Assembly (NCBI GenBank): GCA_002179805.1
Contig: NAVB01002983.1
Span: 1-14,868 of the forward strand
Origin: Acanthamoeba lenticulata
Taxonomy: Eukaryota > Discosea > Longamoebia > Acanthamoebidae
Direction: 5' to 3'
Length of the DNA: 14,868 nucleotides
Of this stretch, positions 8,471-14,868 are shown piece after piece. Under the pieces are notes generated by a model. The model did no database searches, had not been told where the DNA came from, and saw only the letters and a list, made by a program, of their open reading frames with translations. Position 1 is the stretch's first letter. Every line of letters starts with the position of its first letter. Position numbers and translations under genes: made by a program.

Positions 8471-10427
8471 TCACAGGCCCCGCTTGAGTGCCTCGAAGCG
8501 GGCGCTCAGCTCATCAAACTCCTCCTCCTCGGTGGCTCCTCCTGGTGCCGCTACACGACCATAGAGAGACCTTAGAGAGTCAAAGAAAAGAAGAAGAAGA
8601 AAAGGAAGACTACCACCACCGTCATCGCCACCAGCAGGAGGCGGCAGAGCCGACGTCGTCTTGGCCGGGTCGGGGTTGTCGCTGGGGATCGCGGGGAACT
8701 GCGCGATGCCGGGTTAGAGCCGTGAGCAGCTGCGGCGAACTGAGGACAGACAAGAGAACGAGAAGCCGTACCATCAGGGAGGGATCAACCTCGTGCGGAG
8801 CCGTCGACGGCGGTGCCATCGCCGACGTGGTCGACGTGGTCGTGATGGTCGCCGTTGATGATGGAATTGAAGAAGACGACGTCGGAGTAGTTGATGAAGA
8901 CGACGAAGAGGGGAATGGCGAAGATGTCAGAACGGTGGATGTTGACGCCATGTGCGGAAAGGCGAGACCTTGGGCGGACGTGGTGGCCAGCGGAGACGAC
9001 CAGTCCCCAAAGTCCAGCTCCGGCAACACAAAGGGCTGCAGCACGGGCGACGGCGCTGATCCCGCTGGTGCCGCGCTCACCTGCGGCGGCGGTAGCATCG
9101 ATGGGGCTGAGGGCGGCAACGCGGGCGACGCTGTCGCGGGCGCCGGGAAGTGGACTGTCGGCTGCTGTGGCTGTTGGTACTGCACATATTGTGGCGGTTG
9201 CTGTTGATACTGCTGCTGCTGCTGCTGCTGCTGCGGCTGGCCGAGGTAAGGGGCTGGCAGCTGCGATTGGGCGTGTCCGAGAGGCGTCTGCTGGGCAGCT
9301 ACAGGCGATGGCCCACCTGGGTGGGTGGTGTAGGCCCATGTGGGTGCGGCAGGGCCTGCGCCCGCGGCAGGCGAAAAGGCCGAAAGATAGCTGGGCGAGG
9401 CCGCCCCAGGGTCACCGTCGAAAGCTGCCAACTCGAAGGAGGAGGACTTGGCGGGCACAGGCGAGATGCGGCACATCTCCTCCTCCACCGTGTCCTGATC
9501 GGTGCAGCACACTGACAACCGCTCGATCAACTGCGCGACAACCAAAGGCGTCAGCCAGAAGCCTCCTTGAGACATCGCCGTAAGTTGTGTGGCGTTGGAA
9601 GAGAAAAGAGGTCGTTCACCTCTTGGTTGACATAGTGCGATGTGTTGTTCAGGGCGTCTTGAATCCACTCATCGCCGTACTTGAGCTTGAACTGGAAGGC
9701 CAAGTGCTTGAACTCGGGGATCGCTAAACGAAGCGAAGCTGGAGGACGAGCAGACGCGAGTCAGTCGACCTTTTAACTTGCTTGTAAAAAAGCTCAAAAT
9801 AAGAATAAAAATACGAAGTGTAGCGCAAGTGCTGTACCCCAAGCCAGAGTGTAGACGGGCTCGACGAGGTCCTCGGGCACAGCCCTGTGAATAGAATAGG
9901 CCCCATGTTCAGCTGCAGTGCAGGCGCTTATGCTACGTGCTCGTGGCGCGTAAGGGAAGAAGGGAAGCTGGACATACGGGTACATGTTGATGAGCTGGAG
10001 GCGCGAGACGACGATCTCGCACATGAGCTCGAGCATGTCATAGGCCTCAAGCATCCGCTTGTCGCGCACAAGCTGCTCAACTCGAAGTCGCGCCAGATCT
10101 TCCTTCTCTTGCTTTGCCAGATCACCAATCTCTTTTTCCATCTGCTTGACCTGCTCCTGGCCTTTCTTCTTTTTCAAGCTGCCAAGTCACGAGAATCGTT
10201 AAGCACCAGATGGTTGCGTGTGACTGGAGTAGCAGGAGGAGGAGGAGGTACTTCATTCGAACAACCGCTGATTTGAGGTACAACTTGCTGCCAAGTCACC
10301 GAGGTGAGAAAGGAGAACAGTGCACACGAGCACAGATGGTATTTTCAGATGGTATTTTGGCGCACCATTTGTTGGGATCAAATCGCGGCCAGAACCATTC
10401 TGAGATTGATTGGAACCACTCGGCCAT
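8471..10427 (-). CDS. ist1: IST1-like ESCRT-III/Vps4 regulator
   Basis: Exons in gene order are 10427-10366, 10287-10252, 10178-9978, 9884-9838, 9738-9620, 9530-8772, 8698-8614 and 8550-8471, giving 462 residues. IST1 proteins bind CHMP1 and the AAA ATPase Vps4 in endosomal sorting and membrane scission. The helical IST1 core covers about residues 15-170: CKLYLKSAVVRMN, then LARLRVEQLVRDKRMLEAYD, MLELMCEIVVSRLQLI, PEDLVEPVYTLAWAS, IPEFKHLAFQFKLKYG and ELIERLSV. A long Pro/Gln/Ser/Thr linker with a Gln8 run follows, holding FVLPEL near residue 322, similar to a segment of human IST1. The C-terminus FDELSARFEALKRGL is a MIT-interacting motif very close to human IST1. The start MAEWFQSISEW has an in-frame TGA three codons upstream. 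Exon 2 is a 36-nt microexon. The last donor may be at 8613 or 8616, a one-codon difference. Confidence 0.92.
9210..9233 (-). repeat. CAG8 trinucleotide repeat encoding polyglutamine
   Basis: Eight uninterrupted CTG triplets on the plus strand read as CAG on the coding strand and give Gln8 in the disordered linker of IST1, near residues 255-262, inside a wider Gln/Tyr/Pro-rich segment. It is a coding microsatellite likely to vary in length without breaking the frame. Confidence 0.92.
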
Positions 10428-10752
10428 GCTGCGTCAAGAAGGACTTATATGCTGCCAGCTCTTCAATGCGTCCAATGCAGGAGGCCAGCAGGATCTTCCG
10501 TTGCTTCTTTCTGCGGCAGTCGAAATTATGCAGACAAGGAAAATGGAGAAAATACGATTTTCTCGGACGGTGCTCGCCGCCAATCCGCGGCTGCCAGCTG
10601 GACAATCGCCAGAGGCGAGGAAAAGAGGAAGTTGAGTAGCCTTGCCGTGTGCTCCCGGACCGGAAGCTAGTGAAAGAGTTGCTCGGTGGTTGCCCGCGTT
10701 TGTCTCAAAGTGGTTGTCAATTTAGTTGAATTCGACAAAATCTTTGGACAAG
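10428..10752. promoter_or_regulatory. shared divergent promoter of IST1 and SLC35B1-like gene
   Basis: These 325 bp lie between opposed start codons. They contain a CCAAT box (10580-10584) followed by CCGCGG, and a CATATAAG sequence on the minus strand (10444-10451). The latter is only about 20 nt before the IST1 ATG, too close for a classical TATA box with a leader, so it may be fortuitous. Open frames crossing the region have no family similarity. Confidence 0.45.
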
Positions 10753-12304
10753 ATGGCGAAGGAGGTGCAAATGTTAATTGGTGTGAGTGGCATCTACGTG
10801 TTCTACCTTCTCTATGGCATCGTCCAGGAGCGCGTGTATGTCCTCCTTCTCCTTCCTTCTTCCCTTCCTCTTTCGCCCACTCACGCTGTCCGCACAGGAC
10901 CACGACGCCATTCGGACCGAATGGTGAGCGGTTCGACTACATGTTCTTCCTTGTATGCTTGCAGTGCATCCTCAACGCCTTCTTTGCTCTCATCGGTACC
11001 ACTTGTCCTTGTGTCTCTCTTACTCGCGTCGACACGATCCTGACAAACGGAGGCGCACCAGTGCTCGGCGCGCGAAGGCTATGGACCGGGCAGGCGCCCC
11101 AGGACAAGGTCCCCTTCACCGAGGTAGGCTTCCTCCTCTTCTGCTGCTTCTTCTTCTTCTTCTTCTTCTTTTTCTTCTTCTTCCTGCCGCCCTCATGTGC
11201 ACGTCTCACGCCGCCCTCGTCTCTCGGGGCCGACATCTCAGTACGCGTGGATCTCGCTCACCTACGTGCTGGCCATGCTCTGCTCCAACAGCTCCCTCCA
11301 GTTTGTCGACTACCCAACCCAGGTGCGTGTGTGTCGTGTTGCGTCGCGTGTGTGTCATGCCGTGCCGTGCCGTGCGCACCTCACCATGTGTGTGCGTGTG
11401 CGCAACAGGTGTTGGGCAAGTCGTGCAAGCCCATCCCGGTGATGCTCATTGGCGCGCTCATCTACGGCAGGTCCTACAACTGGCGCAAGTGGCTGTGCGT
11501 GCTTCTGATCTCGGCCGGCATCGCGCTGTTCATGTTTAAGAACAAGGGTGGCGCCGTGGCCGACTCTGTCTCCCCGCTGGGCGTCCTCTGGGGCTACGCC
11601 CTGCTCCTGGCCTCCCTCGCCTTTGACGGCCTCACCGGCCCCGCCCAGGAGGAGCTCTACAAGGTCCTTTGCCTTCATTCGTCTCCTCTTGACCCTCATC
11701 TTCTTCTTCTTCTTCTTCTTCTTCATCCTCATCATCATGCTCGTGCAGAAGTACAACCCAAAGCCCACGTTCGTGCACGTCATGTTCTACTCCAACGTGT
11801 GGGCCGTGTTCTACATGGGCGCCGGCGTCCTGGTCACCGGAGAGACCGTCCCGGCCGTCTCCTTCACCCTTCGGTCTCTCTCTCTCTTTCTTTTGCTCAA
11901 CTTCATGGTGATGCTCATCATCATCATCATCATGACCAACACCACGCAGACACCCAGAGGTCGTGTGGTACATCTTCCTGTTTGGCGTGTGCTCCGGCCT
12001 GGGCCAGTTCTTCATCTACTACACGCTCCAGCACTTTGGGTCGCTCGTGCTGACGGTGACGACGACGACGCGCAAGTTCTTCACCATCCTCGCGTCGGTG
12101 GTGTGGTTCGGCCACGCGCTGTCGCCCACCAAGTGGTTTGCTGTGGGTCTGGTCTTTGCGGGTCTCTCGCTCGAGATCGTGGGCAAGTACGTAGACGACT
12201 ACTACTACCACGCCTCCTCCAGCGCCAAGCCGCAGAAGAAGAAGAAGGCAAAGGAAGCCAGCGGCGCAGACACCAAGAAGCAGAAGACAAAGAAAGTGCA
12301 ATAA
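10753..12304 (+). CDS. SLC35B1-type ER nucleotide/nucleotide-sugar transporter
   Basis: Exons 10753-10835, 10898-10995, 11062-11123, 11242-11322, 11409-11663, 11749-11873 and 11950-12304 give 352 residues. The family exchanges nucleotides or nucleotide sugars across the ER membrane; human SLC35B1 has been described as an ER ATP/ADP exchanger and was earlier annotated as UDP-galactose transporter-related. Similarity to it is strong: [31 protein letters not shown] (105-126), KWLCVLLISAGIALFM, LAFDGLTGPAQEE, VLVTGE and the signature TTTTRKFFTILASV (272-285). About ten hydrophobic helices fit the drug/metabolite transporter fold. The Lys-rich C-terminus ends KKVQ, a canonical KKXX retrieval signal that supports ER residence. 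The 11873 junction uses an unusual donor (GTCTCT), required to restore the frame into HPEVVWYIF. Exact substrate cannot be read from sequence. Confidence 0.95.
11146..11184 (+). repeat. TTC-rich microsatellite in intron
   Basis: A pyrimidine tract of mostly TTC triplets lies in intron 11124-11241 of the transporter gene. On the minus strand it is GAA/AAG-rich and gives a false Lys-rich open frame. Confidence 0.85.
11697..11724 (+). repeat. TTC microsatellite before a splice acceptor
   Basis: A TTC array lies in intron 11664-11748, 24 nt before the AG at 11748. It probably doubles as the polypyrimidine tract for the exon starting at 11749. Confidence 0.85.
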
Positions 12305-12314
12305 GAAAGCAAAA

Positions 12315-12320
12315 AATAAA
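12315..12320 (+). terminator. AATAAA polyadenylation signal of transporter gene
   Basis: AATAAA occurs 10 nt after the stop codon at 12304 in an A-rich stretch, consistent with a very short 3'UTR. The 218-bp gap to the next gene also holds a CCAAT sequence (12394-12398) suited to the phosphatase promoter. Confidence 0.55.
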
Positions 12321-12484
12321 GAAAAGCCAATACTGGTCAGCAGCCCAATCGACACAGCACAGCGAAGGTGGCGCAGTTATTCAAACGGCTTGACCAATCG
12401 GCGTGAGAAACATGCCAAGCATCTGAAGAGGGGCAAACCGTTTCACTGCCGAAGGCCGACACTTCTTCTTTCTTGGACGCCACT

Positions 12485-12504
12485 ACACGACACGACACGA
12501 CACG
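12485..12504 (+). repeat. ACACG x4 tandem repeat in phosphatase leader
   Basis: Four perfect ACACG units end 18 nt before the ATG at 12523, in the likely 5'UTR of the phosphatase gene. No function is evident. Confidence 0.8.
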
Positions 12505-12522
12505 ACACAGCTCCGCTTCGTC

Positions 12523-14854
12523 ATGGCGCGTTCGTGGACTCTTGCCTGCCTGGTGGCGCTGTTCTACCTGGTGGTCCTGTCCACCTCATCAGCCCATATT
12601 CACGGTCGCGACGCCGGCGGAGCAAGCACACGCATTCACCTCGATAAGGTATAAACGTTGAACGACCAACCCACCCTCGAACACAACCCAAACATCACCT
12701 TCCCATGGCCACCACCTCCTCCTTCTTCTTCGCCATCGGATAATCCTACATGAAACATTTTCGCTCATTAAACGGGGACATTCTGCAGCTGTACATATGA
12801 TACATTTTCGCTCACTTAGCGGGACATTCTTCAGATAGTGGTTGCTCGCGATGGCGACGTGCGCATGTCGGCCTGGCCCGGCGAGCTCAAGCGGTCGGGC
12901 GAGTGGGTGTCGGTCTCGTGGAGCGGTGCCTCGGCCGGCTGGGGCGACTGGGTGGGCGTCTACTCGCCTGCCGACGCCGATGTCACCGTCACGGCCCCAA
13001 TCAAGTACAAGTACGCCGACGAGGTATATATTCCCCACCATTGGGAATGCACAACGCACATACCTGCCCATCATTCCTAACATTCCCATGTGCTTGACAT
13101 TTAGTTCAAGGACGGGTACGGCAAGCTGTGGTTCCGCCTGACCAACATGCGGGCCGACTACATCTTCCACTACTTCTCGGGCGGCATCAAGAAGCCCACC
13201 CTGATCGCCTCCTCCAATAGAGGTGCGCACTCTCTTGTGTATGTGTGCAATGCTGGTTTCCACTCACAAACAAGGCGCAATCAACAGTGACGTTCGCCAA
13301 CTACAACGAACCGCTGCAGGGCCGCCTGATGCTTACCGGCGTGCCCCACGAGATGCGCGTCATGTGGACCACCTACAACGCCACCTCGCCCCTGGTCAAG
13401 TTTGGAACCTCGCCCGGTATGTGAGGAATCAATCATCGTTTGAATTCCAGAATTCCAGAACTTAAATGGCCACACACACAGGGCAGTACGTTAGTAGTGT
13501 GCGCGGGTCAACGACGACCTACACGAGGGACCAGATGTGCGGCGCACCGGCCAATACCGAAGGCTGGCGTGATCCCGGCCTGTTCCACAGCGCCATCCTC
13601 TCCAACCTCTCGCCCGGTACCTTGAGATGATGGTGCTGGTGTTGTGGTGGTGGTAGTCAATCAAGACAATGTTGATGACGATGCCGTTCATCTGTGATCA
13701 CAGATACGAGGTACTACTATGTCTATGGCGACCCGGCGTACGGATTTAGCGAAGAGGCCTCCTTCATGTCGGCCCCTCACCCCGGAGCGGCCAGCCGCAC
13801 CCTCAACATCTTCGCCTACGGAGACATGGGAAAGACCACCCAGGTACTCCTTTTTATACATACCGTGTGTGTGGTGTGTATGTGTGGAATGTAGGAATGC
13901 TGAGAGAATGTGAATGTAGGACGACTCGCTGGAGCACTGGAATAATGAGAAGGCCTCCATCAACACCACGCGCCTCATGATGAAAGACATGCAGGCCATC
14001 TCCATGGACCTTGCCATCCACATTGGTGAAGCCTCATGATTTTGATCCTGCATTTCGCTTAGAACTCATGGCTGAACTACAACATGTTACCCAACTCAGG
14101 CGACATCTCATACGCGGTCGGCTACGGCGCGCAGTGGGACGAGTTCCACGACCAGGTGTCGGCCATCTCCACGCGTCTGCCATACATGACCTGCATCGGC
14201 AACCACGAGCGCGACTTCCCCAACTCTGGCTCCCGCTTCAACGGAACCGACTCCGGCGGTAGTGCTCCGCGCTGTTGCTGTGCAGCTGGAAGCGAAAGAA
14301 GTCTTCTAATTGTGCGACGATGGCAGGTGAGTGCGGCGTAGCGTATGAGGTGCGTTACCCGATGCCCACGCCGGCGAGGGATCAGCCGTGGTATAGCTTC
14401 GACTACGGCTCAGTTCACTTCACCTTCATGTCCAGCGAACACAACTTCACCATCGGTGCGACTGCCAGCCAGCCACTCGCGCGCCCGTCCATTCTTCTCT
14501 GGAGCCAACGTTGGGAAGCCGCAGCAAACTCACCAGGTCCATCCCAGGTGGAACGCAGTGGCAGTGGATCGAAGCCGATTTGAGGGCGGTGGATCGCACC
14601 AAGACTCCCTGGATCATCTTCAGCGGCCACCGCCCCATGTACATCGACTCCACCTAGTACGCCCCATATTCCTTCAGTCGAAGAACAGTGTTGTGGCTGT
14701 CATAGTAAGCGAATGTGGTTGTCGATGTGGCGGGGCTTGCAGCGATAAGGGAGATTCGGCCGACCAACCGGTGGCGAGAGAGCTGAGGAGCAACCTGGAG
14801 GACCTGCTATTCAAGTACCGCGTCGACCTTGCCTTCTGGGGCCACCACCACTCC
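12523..14854 (+). CDS. secreted purple-acid-phosphatase-type metallophosphoesterase (3' partial)
   Basis: Eleven exons are visible: 12523-12648, 12835-13023, 13105-13222, 13288-13416, 13482-13616, 13704-13843, 13920-14025, 14100-14258, 14327-14455, 14548-14656 and 14743-14854. They give 484 residues before the window ends in an intron. The family hydrolyses phosphomonoesters with a two-metal centre. A signal peptide (LACLVALFYLVVLSTSSA) means secretion or the lysosomal lumen. An N-terminal beta-rich domain (WVSVSWSG, WVGVYSP) resembles the fibronectin-like domain of large plant enzymes, as does YTRDQMCGAPA. All five metal motifs are present: GDMG (Asp273), GDISY (Asp316, Tyr319), GNHE (Asn349), FSGH (His438) and GHHH (His481, His483). 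All seven expected ligands are therefore conserved. The last exons rest on phase: at 14547 the acceptor 11 nt upstream would bring an early stop. Substrate is unknown. Confidence 0.94.
12751..12834 (+). repeat. imperfect tandem duplication containing the intron acceptor
   Basis: Two copies of about 38 nt (12751-12788 and 12798-12834, period near 47) share ACATTTTCGCTCA and GGACATTCT and each ends in CAG. The second CAG is the acceptor used for exon 2. The first would open into CTG TAC ATA TGA, a premature stop. Confidence 0.8.
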
Positions 14855-14859
14855 GTACG

Positions 14860-14868
14860 CCCCCCCCC
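14860..14868 (+). other. C homopolymer at the window edge, inside an intron
   Basis: After donor GTACGC (14855) the sequence ends in nine C. This is intron of the phosphatase gene; a homopolymer at the boundary may mark a contig or read break rather than an arbitrary cut. Confidence 0.5.

Noticed and set aside
8488..9583. Plus-strand open frames of 239 and 230 residues across the IST1 linker
   Set aside because: They are antisense to the Ser/Thr/Pro/Gln-rich IST1 exon. Their Gly/Val/Ala/Asp bias comes from reverse reading of repetitive codons.
10444..10451. CATATAAG as TATA box of IST1
   Set aside because: It is only about 20 nt before the start codon, leaving no room for a normal TATA-to-start distance plus a leader; kept only as a remark.
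10210..10635. Plus-strand open frame of 141 residues between IST1 and the transporter
   Set aside because: It overlaps the first IST1 exons and the divergent promoter; no recognisable domain or splice continuation.
10686..12053. A single 455-residue open frame over the transporter gene
   Set aside because: It reads through several introns, including the TTC array. Spliced exons restore strong SLC35B1 similarity that the continuous frame loses.
1..14868. tRNA, rRNA, transposon or viral sequence
   Set aside because: No cloverleaf, rRNA-like, transposase, reverse-transcriptase or terminal-repeat signal was noticed on either strand.

Overview
The window reads as a compact, intron-rich, GC-rich nuclear chromosome segment of a free-living amoeba. 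The best guess is Acanthamoeba or a close relative (Amoebozoa). This is inferred from short introns (mostly 50-230 nt) with GTGCGT/GTACGT-like donors, high G+C exons against T-rich introns, and amoebozoan-looking Skp1 and Ras proteins. No species-diagnostic marker is present. Nothing bacterial, viral or mobile was seen. I rebuilt nine protein genes by joining exons so that reading frame, splice phase and family similarity all agree. Coding sequence covers a little over half of the window.

Layout. (1) 58-1702 +, the 3' part of a leucine-rich-repeat protein that continues into an RRM and an RGG tail. (2) 1840-2415 +, a small unknown protein. (3) 2635-3273 +, Skp1. (4) 3501-4967 -, an unknown, mostly disordered protein with proline-rich motifs. 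(5) 5408-6722 -, a Ras-family GTPase ending in CVLQ. (6) 7056-8248 +, a Costars domain fused to one LIM domain. (7) 8471-10427 -, an IST1-like ESCRT-III protein with a C-terminal MIT-interacting motif. (8) 10753-12304 +, an SLC35B1-type ER nucleotide/nucleotide-sugar transporter. (9) 12523-14854+ +, a secreted purple-acid-phosphatase-type metallophosphoesterase running off the right edge.

Arrangement. Two gene pairs are head to head: Ras/Costars-LIM share 333 bp and IST1/SLC35B1 share 325 bp. Both intervals carry CCAAT-type sequences. Skp1/gene 4 and Costars-LIM/IST1 are tail to tail with about 220 bp between stops. There is no operon. Functions are mixed housekeeping and signalling: SCF ubiquitin ligase, Ras signalling, actin regulation, ESCRT/Vps4 sorting, ER transport and a secreted phosphatase.

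Notable points: two uncommon domain combinations (LRR-RRM-RGG and Costars-LIM); a Ras with Asn at effector position 38; an amoeba-type Skp1 with a proline at the known hydroxylation site; a 36-nt frame-neutral microexon in IST1 flanked by near-identical acceptors; and a duplicated splice acceptor in the phosphatase gene. All splice sites are predictions from sequence alone.
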